Source: a virus. From it: 58,936 nucleotides of DNA. The DNA lies in IMG/VR virus record IMGVR_UViG_3300017613_001793, positions 1-58,936 of that record. One strand, given 5' to 3'. How positions within the stretch are numbered: position 1 is the first letter of the stretch; every line of letters begins with the position of its first letter. Below, in pieces: positions 16,751-24,370 of this stretch. The notes under the pieces are model-generated. The model had not been told where the DNA came from. It made no database searches and worked only from the letters and a program-made list of their open reading frames with translations. The position numbers were made by a program, and so were the translations under genes.

Positions 16751-17308
16751 TTATTGTTCTTTGATTCTGATTAATATTCCGTTAATTTCTTCTTCTAATA
16801 ACTCCCTGTCGAAGTCCTCTGGTCTGATTTTGTCCGTTAGTTTATTTAATTTATCGTCTTTCGATTTAACTGCCCAATACAATGAGTTGATTATATCTCG
16901 TTGCTTTTGTAGTCGAATAACTTCTTTTACTTTACTTGCGTACTCAGGTGTAGCTTTTATTACTGGCTCAATCTTATTTGTAGAGGGCACTTCGACCACT
17001 TTTCTTCCTTTTGTATTCTCATAGGATGTAGTTCCCTCTTTTGCCACCTTTGCATATTCTTGTGCGTAGAAAATTTCCTGGCTTAATTTAGCTCTAGATA
17101 AAGATTCTTCTGCAGCTGCCACCATATTCCCTAATCTATTTAGGACAGTTGAACACGTAAGTAGTTCTCCAATAATATTATGGTACTGAATTTTTGTAAC
17201 CTCATCTGTATCGATTTCGTCAAATGATGTTAGTTTTAGCATCACTGTTCTATTTCCTAATGGAAACTCGATTACTTCAGCGTCGTCGTCAAAATATGCA
17301 TCGTTCAT
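16751..17308 (-). CDS. Hypothetical protein, helical (185 aa)
   Basis: A 185-residue acidic protein. The N-terminus may form a short beta-sheet (EVIEFPLGNRTVMLKLTSF) and the rest is helical with coiled-coil character. It overlaps the upstream gene by 1 base and precedes the SSB-like gene, so it is probably made with it. No family recognised. Confidence 0.5.
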   Translation of the reverse strand: MNDAYFDDDAEVIEFPLGNRTVMLKLTSFDEIDTDEVTKIQYHNIIGELLTCSTVLNRLGNMVAAAEESLSRAKLSQEIFYAQEYAKVAKEGTTSYENTKGRKVVEVPSTNKIEPVIKATPEYASKVKEVIRLQKQRDIINSLYWAVKSKDDKLNKLTDKIRPEDFDRELLEEEINGILIRIKEQ

Positions 17309-17859
17309 TAGTCCTTGATTTTTTTAACTACACTTCTAATACTTTGATAAGAGGCATCGAAACCCTCAACCTTACTTATTTCTAAGATTGAGAGTCCTAA
17401 TGCGTGAAATTTTCTTACCTTGTCTGCCTTAGTTCCTTCGCTTGATAGGATTTCTGCTACACCCTCTAATGTATCGCCTAGATTCTTGGCTGCGGTTCCT
17501 ACTTTACCCAAAGTTTCTGTTTTTTCTACTTTTTCGATTTCTTCGGCCTTTTCTACCTCTTCGATAGATTCTTCATCAGGAGCGCCAATTGGCTCTTCTT
17601 CTTTTTCCTCCTCGAATGCCCTTTCTTTCTCGGCGTAAGTTTCTTCTTGAGGTGCCGCTTCTTTTAATTTCTTGTGAGAGCCATTCTTAGCCCACCCTTT
17701 GCCGGATGAATTAGCTTCTCTCTTTTCTAAGATTTCTAATGCGATTTCTTCTGAGATACCCATAAGGGCATTTTTCTCTAATTTTGTTAGGAGAGCCTCA
17801 GTGCTATACTTAGATAGCCTCTTTTTTGTCTCCTCACGAACTACTGCTTTTGTTGCCAT
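17308..17859 (-). CDS. Acidic coiled-coil protein with C-terminal helix-turn-helix-like end
   Basis: A 183-residue protein and the first gene after the promoter at 17889. Residues 60-110 are rich in Glu/Lys and probably disordered or coiled coil. Residues about 148-183 (KFHALGLSILEISKVEG, then SYQSIRSVVKKIK) look like a helix-turn-helix used in phage regulators. It may bind DNA, perhaps as a regulator of its unit. The leader motif here reads ACATCGTT. Confidence 0.5.
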   Translation of the reverse strand: MATKAVVREETKKRLSKYSTEALLTKLEKNALMGISEEIALEILEKREANSSGKGWAKNGSHKKLKEAAPQEETYAEKERAFEEEKEEEPIGAPDEESIEEVEKAEEIEKVEKTETLGKVGTAAKNLGDTLEGVAEILSSEGTKADKVRKFHALGLSILEISKVEGFDASYQSIRSVVKKIKD

Positions 17860-17888
17860 AACGATGTTGTTTTTAATTAATTATACCC

Positions 17889-17946
17889 TAAAAATAAATA
17901 CAATTTCTGAGATAAACTAATTTTATTTAAGATAAAATGATTTTAT
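17889..17946 (-). promoter_or_regulatory. Promoter element with ATAAAA/TTTTAT palindrome (unit 17859-9926)
   Basis: On the minus strand TATTTTTA (17896-17889) is preceded, after exactly 20 bases, by TTAG (17920-17917), in the position where two sister sites have TTTG. A 15-base inverted repeat ATAAAATGATTTTAT (17932-17946) lies just upstream and overlaps the queC stop codon. The same 15 bases occur at 24346-24360. The leader GGGTATAATTAATTAAAAAC and then ACATCGTT runs to the start codon. Confidence 0.45.
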
Positions 17947-18995
17947 TTTGCTTTTTTAGCTAAAAACTCTTCATAACCCTTCTTTCTTAGCTCACAAGCT
18001 GGACAATCATCGCATCCATACCCCCAATCGTGAAACTTATCTCTGTCTCCATTATAGCAAGTATGACTTTCTGCTATTACGAATCCTAGACAACCTTCTT
18101 TCTCTGCCAATTCGAAAGTTTCTGCTTTATCTAAATACATTAGTGGTGTCTCAATCTTTATCAGACCTATATTAGCCATGTTCGCGCTAATGTCCCCATT
18201 CGCCTCTCTACCTAGAAATGATTCATGGTCACTTACCCATTTCTCGAATTTCTCCTTACCTCTTCCATTAGCCCCATACTTTCTCATCAGATTAGCCACA
18301 TACTCACATTTTGCATATGAAAGCCTAAACTCCCAAGTATCTAATTTGCCTAGAGAGTTCTCGTTCTTCTTCCTCTTTGTAACAGTCCCAGCTCCAAAGA
18401 AAGCTTGTATTTGATTTAGTATTCCCTCATCTGCCTGCTCTACTGAGAAGGTTGGGTAATATACTTTTCCTGCCTTTGTCTCGTAAGAGCTTCTTGAAAA
18501 AGAACCCTCTCCATCTATAAAGCCTGCAATCCACTCTGGAGTAAGTGAGTGACCACTACTTCCAATATTACTCGTCTTTTCTATTTCATTAATAAAAGTA
18601 CGACGACAATCAAAATAACCACTGAAATCAGTTTCACATGTTCCTGTAACTAAAGTCTCAGCTCCAATCTTCTGTGCGTAAGCGTGTGCCAGCGTTATAA
18701 ACAATTGATTCCTATTTGGAACGAAAGAATCTGGTAAGCCTTTGTCGTTAAGCTTATTGACGTCTCCGTTAGAAGTTAATGCACTTTCTACTAAAGTTCC
18801 CAAGAATGAGATATCAATAACTGTTTGCTTTACCCCTTCACTATTACATATGGTTTTAGCACAATCTAATTCAACAGAGTGTTTCTGTCCATAATTAAAT
18901 GTAATTGCTTCTACTATGTCATATCGGCTTAGTGCCCAATATAAGCATGTTGTGGAGTCCTGACCCCCTGAAAATATTACTACTGCTTTTTTCAT
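17943..18995 (-). CDS. queC: 7-cyano-7-deazaguanine (preQ0) synthase QueC with an inserted LAGLIDADG domain
   Basis: QueC converts 7-carboxy-7-deazaguanine to preQ0 using ATP and ammonia. The ATP loop SGGQDST is at residues 9-15. The family block TGTCETDFSGYFDC is at 117-130, IETPLMYLDKAETFELA at 281-297, and the four zinc cysteines are C313, C328, C331 and C334. Normal QueC has about 220 residues; this one has 350 because about 129 residues (143-271) are inserted. They contain a LAGLIDADG motif (WIAGFIDGEGSF, 155-166). Without the insert the reading EKTS-NMANIGL restores the usual family spacing. Last gene of its unit. Confidence 0.9.
   Translation of the reverse strand: MKKAVVIFSGGQDSTTCLYWALSRYDIVEAITFNYGQKHSVELDCAKTICNSEGVKQTVIDISFLGTLVESALTSNGDVNKLNDKGLPDSFVPNRNQLFITLAHAYAQKIGAETLVTGTCETDFSGYFDCRRTFINEIEKTSNIGSSGHSLTPEWIAGFIDGEGSFSRSSYETKAGKVYYPTFSVEQADEGILNQIQAFFGAGTVTKRKKNENSLGKLDTWEFRLSYAKCEYVANLMRKYGANGRGKEKFEKWVSDHESFLGREANGDISANMANIGLIKIETPLMYLDKAETFELAEKEGCLGFVIAESHTCYNGDRDKFHDWGYGCDDCPACELRKKGYEEFLAKKAK
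18183..18569 (-). mobile_element. LAGLIDADG homing-endonuclease domain inserted in queC (possible compact intron)
   Basis: A 387-base in-frame segment encoding residues 143-271 of the queC reading frame. It has one LAGLIDADG helix (residues 155-166) and about 100 further residues of the type seen in single-motif LAGLIDADG proteins, which act as dimers. No intein signatures are visible: there is no Cys/Ser at the N junction with a TxxH block, and no C-terminal HN plus Cys/Ser/Thr. The borders I infer from QueC alignment leave T before the insert and G as its last base, as group I introns require. Too little space remains for an obvious intron core. Boundaries may shift by a few codons. Confidence 0.7.
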
Positions 18996-19537
18996 TACTT
19001 CTGTTTTATGTTGTTCATTAAATCCTCCCAGAAAGTTCTCAGCCTGCTATCTACATCACCGCATAACTCTACGAAAGGAATATTATATTTTCGGTAAGTC
19101 ATATAGTAAATTCTTTCTAGTTCTTTTCTATATTCCTCATCCGTATCTCTTACACCATCTGAAACTGCTTCAAATTCTATTGGTAAATAGTAGTGGTGTG
19201 TGTACATTGGAAGGCAGCTTAGGAAGATTGCTTCTTGTTCCTTGTGCTCTTCATAAGTGAACTCTCCTTGTAAATAACTCCAAGTTCCATAAACGAAAGC
19301 ATCGATTGCCCCTCTGTCTGAAATAAATTCTCCGTTTAGAAGACTATTTCTGTAATGAGCTTTTAATATCTCACTTTGAGAGTAATGGTCTGCCTCTTTG
19401 TTTATCTTAATACCTGACTTTATTAATGTCCTTACTATTTCCTCATAGATAGGCATGTCGCCTACATCTTTTTTCATGTCCTCTAGAAGAGTTGACTTTC
19501 CACTAGACTGAACGCCTGATAATACTACTCGTGCCAT
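18995..19537 (-). CDS. P-loop NTPase/nucleotide kinase-like protein (AAA_28 type)
   Basis: A 180-residue protein starting at the ATG at 19537 (MARVVLSGVQ), 2 bases after the stop of the DpdA-like gene. Walker A is GVQSSGKST (residues 8-16). A DRG motif in EFISDRGAIDAFVYGTW lies near residue 80, and a C-terminal part YLPIEFEAVSDGVRDTDEEY fits the AAA_28/NadR-like kinase group. It may phosphorylate a nucleotide or nucleoside. Its place between queC and dpdA hints at a role in the modified-nucleotide pathway or in nucleotide supply, which is inference only. Confidence 0.7.
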   Translation of the reverse strand: MARVVLSGVQSSGKSTLLEDMKKDVGDMPIYEEIVRTLIKSGIKINKEADHYSQSEILKAHYRNSLLNGEFISDRGAIDAFVYGTWSYLQGEFTYEEHKEQEAIFLSCLPMYTHHYYLPIEFEAVSDGVRDTDEEYRKELERIYYMTYRKYNIPFVELCGDVDSRLRTFWEDLMNNIKQK

Positions 19538-19539
19538 AA

Positions 19540-20313
19540 TTAATGTATATAACTTCTGAACATTTTTACATTGTGCGTGATGCACTTTAATTCCTCCTCT
19601 GAGATATCTCTATCTAGATTGTCAGCAATCAATTCTGCTGGCTTTTCGAATGAGAATGGTTCTTTTGTGAACTTATTCATATTCCAACCATGCACTATTG
19701 GAGCGCTTGTATCTACAGAGTGAATGTAATCCATTACATTTCTGTCATACTCCAAGAATTCAGATGCATTCTGACATCCTAATAAATGGAGTTTTTTATT
19801 CTCCAATCTACTATTGCGTCTCAAATACTCTAGGAAATCTTTTCTACCATTTCCATCAGACAATGTCTTGAAATTAATCCCCACAATGTCAATTCTGTTT
19901 TCTGTGCAGAAATAATCGAAGCACTCTACATATTCTTTTAATGTAGTTCCTTGAACCACAGCGAAGAATTTAGGTGTCGAAGCTGCTCCATACTTTTCTA
20001 AGTATTTGCGTACTGATGACATAGTTCCTCCCATATCTTGATACACATCTGGAATTACTAAGTGAGAAGGATTATACTCTTCACCTAATGCATGCAATAT
20101 GTCGCTATCAATTGGATAACCTAATTCATAGCAGCTATTGTCCAGGATAGAGAAATCCGCTTCTTCCATCTTTACTTTATAGAAATCTGCATATGTTGAA
20201 TCATAATGCCCCCCTCCCTCTATTAATAAGTGAGCTAATCCATAAGGATAGTCGTTTATTAAATCGTGTGCTTCAAAGAACATCTTCGGGATTTCGTGTG
20301 ATACTTTAATCAT
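19540..20313 (-). CDS. dpdA: DpdA-like DNA 7-deazaguanine transglycosylase
   Basis: A 257-residue TIM-barrel-type protein distantly like tRNA-guanine transglycosylase. Features are SILDNSCYELG (55-65, first conserved Asp D58), LVIPDVYQDMGGT (85-97), FFAVVQGTT (116-124), VGINFK (144-149), LHLLGCQNASEF (175-186) and IHSVDTSAPIVHGWN (197-211), where D201 matches the position of the catalytic Asp of TGT. DpdA enzymes exchange guanine in DNA for preQ0 or related bases. The surrounding folE, queE, queC and kinase genes in the same unit fully fit this. TGT-type action on tRNA is the alternative, but the short length and phage context favour DpdA. Confidence 0.75.
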   Translation of the reverse strand: MIKVSHEIPKMFFEAHDLINDYPYGLAHLLIEGGGHYDSTYADFYKVKMEEADFSILDNSCYELGYPIDSDILHALGEEYNPSHLVIPDVYQDMGGTMSSVRKYLEKYGAASTPKFFAVVQGTTLKEYVECFDYFCTENRIDIVGINFKTLSDGNGRKDFLEYLRRNSRLENKKLHLLGCQNASEFLEYDRNVMDYIHSVDTSAPIVHGWNMNKFTKEPFSFEKPAELIADNLDRDISEEELKCITHNVKMFRSYIH

Positions 20314-20825
20314 TTTGATTCCCCCTCTTTTCTTTGTGCATCATTTTGGAATTGACCATCATACGTATTTAATACGATATTTGAGTCATGTGCATATACT
20401 TGACAAATTCTAGCACCTACTTCAATCTGAATTGGGTGTGCCACTACTATTACTGAACCTATATTTTCAGTTTCGAACCCAGCATCGAATACCGAGGAAT
20501 GGAGTATTGTTCCATTTCTCAGTAAACTACTTCTCTGCCTTAACAACAACATTTTGTCATTTGGGATTTTACATCCCTGTTCGAAATCTACATTATAGGC
20601 ACCTGGCTCTAAATGCCAAGTCATAGCCTGTGTCTCATTGTCTACCGATATATCCACATCAGCATACTTTACTAATTTAGTTTTCCCTTTCTTTGGGATA
20701 ACTCCTACTTCTAGCATTCTTTGAATTCTGGAAACATTTAAGTCAATACCGTGTTGTGCGATATTTCCTTCATCGATATTCCCAGTAATAATGCCCTGTT
20801 CATATAATTCTCTACCTGTTATCAT
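20310..20825 (-). CDS. dCTP deaminase/dUTPase-family protein
   Basis: A 171-residue protein of the trimeric dUTPase/dCTP deaminase fold. Family signatures are QHGIDLNVS (about 24-32), LLLRQRSSLLRNG (about 93-105), VFDAGFETENIGSVIV (about 112-127) and VGARICQVYAHDS (about 137-149). The family removes dUTP or makes dUMP precursors for thymidylate. The exact reaction cannot be read from sequence alone. It overlaps the next gene by 4 bases (ATGA) and belongs to the modification unit. Confidence 0.75.
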   Translation of the reverse strand: MITGRELYEQGIITGNIDEGNIAQHGIDLNVSRIQRMLEVGVIPKKGKTKLVKYADVDISVDNETQAMTWHLEPGAYNVDFEQGCKIPNDKMLLLRQRSSLLRNGTILHSSVFDAGFETENIGSVIVVAHPIQIEVGARICQVYAHDSNIVLNTYDGQFQNDAQRKEGESK

Positions 20826-20836
20826 ATCTCTAGTTA

Positions 20837-21463
20837 TTATAGCGTGTTAATAAAATTCTCAAATTCAGCTCTTGCTAAATTATCGTTATCTAAGAATACA
20901 CCTGTTAATTTAGATGTCTTCATAGTTGAGTTGTGCTTAATTCCTCTATGCGAGCAACAAGTGTGATTTGCAGATATTGAAACTGCTACACCTAAATTCC
21001 CCTCACATACCTTATCGATGTGTTTAGAGATTTGCTGCGTTAAGTTTTCTTGAACTTGTGGCCTTCTACTGTAGAATTCAACAATTCTGTTCAATTTTGA
21101 TAACCCAATAATCTTTCCGTTTGGAGAAGGAATGTATGCCACATGAACTTCACCTGCGAATGCTAAGTGGTGGTGTGAACACATTGACTTCATTTCGATA
21201 TTCCCTTGGAATACTAATCCATCATACTTTTCGATGTTATCGAAAGAAGTGATTTTCAGCTCCTCTTGGTAACGCCCCTTAATAAGGTCATTCACAAAAG
21301 ATTTAGCTACTCTCCTTGGAGTGTCAGCACTATTTGGGTCATCTGCATGGTCAATACCTAATGCTGTCATGAACTCTGCATAGTGACTTGCAGCTTTTGT
21401 AATCATTGCTTCTCTTTCCTCTTCATTTAGAGGCATGTTGTGGTGTGCATGTTTCTTTTCCAT
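20837..21463 (-). CDS. folE: GTP cyclohydrolase I (FolE)
   Basis: A 208-residue enzyme that turns GTP into 7,8-dihydroneopterin triphosphate, the first step of preQ0 synthesis. Zinc ligands lie in SMCSHHHLAFAG (C95 and the following His) and in HTCCSHRGIKH (167-177). ADTPRRVAKSF (46-56), the N-terminal family block, and RIVEFYSRRPQVQENLT (126-142) are typical. I chose the ATG at 21463, which overlaps the queE stop (TAATG); a longer frame to 21523 would overlap queE by 61 bases. Coupled to queE. Confidence 0.93.
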   Translation of the reverse strand: MEKKHAHHNMPLNEEEREAMITKAASHYAEFMTALGIDHADDPNSADTPRRVAKSFVNDLIKGRYQEELKITSFDNIEKYDGLVFQGNIEMKSMCSHHHLAFAGEVHVAYIPSPNGKIIGLSKLNRIVEFYSRRPQVQENLTQQISKHIDKVCEGNLGVAVSISANHTCCSHRGIKHNSTMKTSKLTGVFLDNDNLARAEFENFINTL

Positions 21464-22218
21464 TATACTCCTGTTGTTTGGTCCCAAACTTCTACTTGCA
21501 TACGCGATGTAAAATTCACGCATTGGTCTATAGCTATTTGAGCGGTTAATTTATTGTTAATTAATAATTCTTTTAATGTTGAAGCTGGTGGCATTAGCCA
21601 AACCTTCTTTCTATCTATGAATGGCAAGAAGTCTTTTACAATCTCCTCCCATTGTTCTTGCCGTGAAATTACGAACTTAAAGATAACATTTCCCTGCTGA
21701 CCTAAAGAATACAGCACATCTTTGTCATATCTAATTTTTCTGTCAATGCCTGAGTTAGATAATTTTGGGGAACAGTTTATCTGATTTACTGGAAAGTCAA
21801 CTACTATTGTTCCATTTGTTTCTAGCTCAATGAATGGTGTGAAGTTGTGCTTGTTTCTAAACCACTCTAGGTAAGCTTTAATCTTTTTCTTCTGTAATAA
21901 TGGCTCTCCGCCTGTTATTACTAAATGCGCTCCTTGATAAAGTCTTAACACCATCTTACCATCTAACACCTTTTCGAAAGGTACTTGACTTCCTTTTAGA
22001 AATACATTTGCCGTATCACAGAACCATTCTGCGTCGTCGACATCTTTTACTACTTCATCGATTTCACCCTTGACAAATCTATTGCCTTGTTTTTGTGTGA
22101 ATCCGCATGTTAGGTTGCAACTCTTTAATCTTAAAAAGACTGAAGGTATTCCTACTGTCCTACCCTCTCCTTGTAGAGAATAGAATACTTCTGATACTGC
22201 TATCGTTTCGTTTTTCAT
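21463..22218 (-). CDS. queE: 7-carboxy-7-deazaguanine synthase QueE (radical SAM)
   Basis: A 251-residue radical SAM enzyme that turns 6-carboxytetrahydropterin into 7-carboxy-7-deazaguanine. It begins MKNETIAVSEVFYSLQGEG, the QueE hallmark, followed by KSCNLTCGF and then, 28 residues after the second Cys, WFCDTAN. The cluster motif therefore reads C-x3-C-x28-C instead of the compact C-x3-C-x2-C. Further blocks are LVITGGEPLL and IELETNGT, both family motifs. The start is the ATG 11 bases after the helicase stop; an upstream start would overlap the helicase gene. Confidence 0.9.
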   Translation of the reverse strand: MKNETIAVSEVFYSLQGEGRTVGIPSVFLRLKSCNLTCGFTQKQGNRFVKGEIDEVVKDVDDAEWFCDTANVFLKGSQVPFEKVLDGKMVLRLYQGAHLVITGGEPLLQKKKIKAYLEWFRNKHNFTPFIELETNGTIVVDFPVNQINCSPKLSNSGIDRKIRYDKDVLYSLGQQGNVIFKFVISRQEQWEEIVKDFLPFIDRKKVWLMPPASTLKELLINNKLTAQIAIDQCVNFTSRMQVEVWDQTTGV

Positions 22219-22229
22219 TGATTTATTAT

Positions 22230-24281
22230 TTATGCTGTTTCTAATTCTTCTTTTACGTTCCACTTACCAGCTTTCAATAGTTCGTGAATTTTATCTATCT
22301 TAATATGACCTTTTGTTTTTGTACTATAAGTGCTTTTAAACTTTTCCTCTTCAGGCATTCCCTCTTTCCAATCCCAATCCCTATCTCGACTTACTAAATG
22401 AACAATCATATCATTGTTGTGCTTGTTGATTTTTCCTTTTGGAAATTCAAGCTTCTCAATTCTACCGTATTCCCAATCTCTAAAGTAGTTATTAAATCTT
22501 AGGTCCTTCTCTAATACGAAAACATTGTCTTTAGCAACATGCTCGTTGATAGTATTCTCCCACTGCTCTTGTTTAAACTTACGTGCCTGCTCTTTGAATT
22601 CTTCCAAATTGATTTTCGATTCCTCTAAATCATTTACCTGTGACAATATCCCTCGACTATCTTGCAGAAGTTCTTCTTCGTTATCTCTAAATACCTCCGA
22701 CATCTTCCCTAAAGCAATGCCTATATTAACATCAACCAGTCTGTCTCTTCCAGAACCGCTACTACCATAAGATAGTAACGGAATTGACACCTCGCCCTCC
22801 TTATTGAACACTACTGCGATTGTTGTTGTGCGATAATTACTGAAGGTTTCCTTATCTACGCTTTTTGAGAAATAGTATATTGTCGTACTCCTGTAGCTTT
22901 TCTCTACCACAAATTGTAAGTTATTATATCCACTTTTCATTAGCTTGGCTAGAAGTTCTCCTAGTAATTGGAACAGTTCTGCTATTTTCTCATCAGTTGT
23001 CTTGTTTTCTGCCTCAGCATATTCCAATCCCTTAGATAGGTTCTTCATATATTCCTCTGCCGACATCTCAACTATTTCTCCTACGAAATCTGTTAAGTCT
23101 TCAGTGTACTCACCACTAGCTGTTCTACCTACTATTTTATTTCCTTTCCTTTTTCCGTTAGGGTCTACTTTTGGGTCTAATGACCATTGCTTTGCAGAAC
23201 TTAATGTTCCATATTCTTCTGTCCAACCACAACAATCTAGAACTACCAATTCACTTCCGTCACTTTTAATCCTAGTTCCTCTTCCGACAATCTGCAAATA
23301 TAGTGTTAATGACTTAGTTGGTCTGGCACCTATAATACATCCTGTGTCGGGAAGGTCTACTCCCTCAGTAACCATTTCAACGTTGATTATGATTTGAACT
23401 TTCTTCTTTTCATAATCGCTAAATGCTTTTTCTATTTCCTGAGATGACTTAGTGGAGTCAATTTGTACTATTTTACTAGCCGCATATCCTCCATGCTTGA
23501 TGAAACAATCCCTTAAGTCAGCTGCGTGAGCTAAATCTACTGCGAATGCAATAGCTTGTTTTTCTTCCCCAAACTTCTTGTAAGTATCTACTATGTATTC
23601 TAAGTATTTGGGTTGGCGCATGTATCCACTTAATTCAGTAGACTGATAATCATTGCTATTTTCCTTCACCTGTTCCTTTAACGATTCTTTGTCAATAGGC
23701 GATTGGAATGTTTTGTATTTCGATAAATATCCTTTTTGAATTAATGATGCAGTCGTTTCCGTAGAATTAACTAATGTTTGATAGTGCTTATCTAAACGTT
23801 TTCCATCTTTACGATATGGTGTTGCATCTACCCCTAAAAGTTTATGTGTTGGGTATGCCTCAACTAGTGCGGTTAATACCTTATCATAACTATTGGTTCT
23901 AGAATGACGTGCTTCATCTATAATAACCCTATCCCATTTTCTAAGGATTAGTTTTTCTAAACGTTTGTCATTTACTGCAGTTCGGATTGAAACTACTACT
24001 ACAGGCGCATCTAAGTCTTCAGATTTCTGACCATATAATATACCTGTTTTGATACCTAAACCATTTAGTCTATCATGTAGCTGAGTTAAGAGCCTTTTCT
24101 TGTGTGCGAATATAAGTATTTGTTCTTTTGGGAACTTACTTACTAAATTTGTAAGTATTACACTTTTTCCACCTCCAGTAGGCAATTGATATAGAACTGA
24201 GCGAAATTCTTTCCACGCATTTTCTATGTTTTTAGTATCAGTTATCTGATAGTCTCTTAATTTAATGTCCGATTTTTTCAT
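22230..24281 (-). CDS. Superfamily 2 DNA helicase (DEAD/DEAH-like, UvsW/type III res-like)
   Basis: A 683-residue helicase. It has a Q-like start (LRDYQITDTKNI), Walker A PTGGGKS (34-40), motif II IIDEARH (120-126), motif III VDATPYRKDG, and the C-terminal RecA-like motifs VTEGVDLPDTGCIIGARPT and LQIVGRGTRIK. The C-terminal 280 residues carry no recognised domain. Likely roles are branch migration or replication-fork restart as for T4 UvsW. It is the first gene of the modification unit; its leader has AAAAATCGG, then AACGG just before the ATG. Confidence 0.9.
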   Translation of the reverse strand: MKKSDIKLRDYQITDTKNIENAWKEFRSVLYQLPTGGGKSVILTNLVSKFPKEQILIFAHKKRLLTQLHDRLNGLGIKTGILYGQKSEDLDAPVVVVSIRTAVNDKRLEKLILRKWDRVIIDEARHSRTNSYDKVLTALVEAYPTHKLLGVDATPYRKDGKRLDKHYQTLVNSTETTASLIQKGYLSKYKTFQSPIDKESLKEQVKENSNDYQSTELSGYMRQPKYLEYIVDTYKKFGEEKQAIAFAVDLAHAADLRDCFIKHGGYAASKIVQIDSTKSSQEIEKAFSDYEKKKVQIIINVEMVTEGVDLPDTGCIIGARPTKSLTLYLQIVGRGTRIKSDGSELVVLDCCGWTEEYGTLSSAKQWSLDPKVDPNGKRKGNKIVGRTASGEYTEDLTDFVGEIVEMSAEEYMKNLSKGLEYAEAENKTTDEKIAELFQLLGELLAKLMKSGYNNLQFVVEKSYRSTTIYYFSKSVDKETFSNYRTTTIAVVFNKEGEVSIPLLSYGSSGSGRDRLVDVNIGIALGKMSEVFRDNEEELLQDSRGILSQVNDLEESKINLEEFKEQARKFKQEQWENTINEHVAKDNVFVLEKDLRFNNYFRDWEYGRIEKLEFPKGKINKHNNDMIVHLVSRDRDWDWKEGMPEEEKFKSTYSTKTKGHIKIDKIHELLKAGKWNVKEELETA

Positions 24282-24322
24282 CCGTTGTTTCCGATTTTTG
24301 TCCGTTAATTCCTTTGAATACC

Positions 24323-24360
24323 TAAATATAAAAACTTTATTTCACATAAAATGATTTTAT
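24323..24360 (-). promoter_or_regulatory. Promoter element with ATAAAA/TTTTAT palindrome (unit 24281-17943)
   Basis: On the minus strand TATATTTA (24330-24323) is preceded after 20 bases by TCAT (24354-24351), which lies in the centre of the inverted repeat ATAAAATGATTTTAT (24346-24360). The same 15 bases occur at 17932-17946. The -35-like box differs from TTTG, so this promoter may depend on an activator or be repressed through the palindrome. It would drive the helicase and preQ0/DpdA genes. Confidence 0.4.
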
Positions 24361-24370
24361 TTCAGTTTTT

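Noticed and set aside
18183-18569. Intein in QueC
   Set aside because: No Cys/Ser at the upstream junction with a TxxH block and no C-terminal His-Asn plus nucleophile; the insert is too short to hold a splicing domain and the endonuclease.
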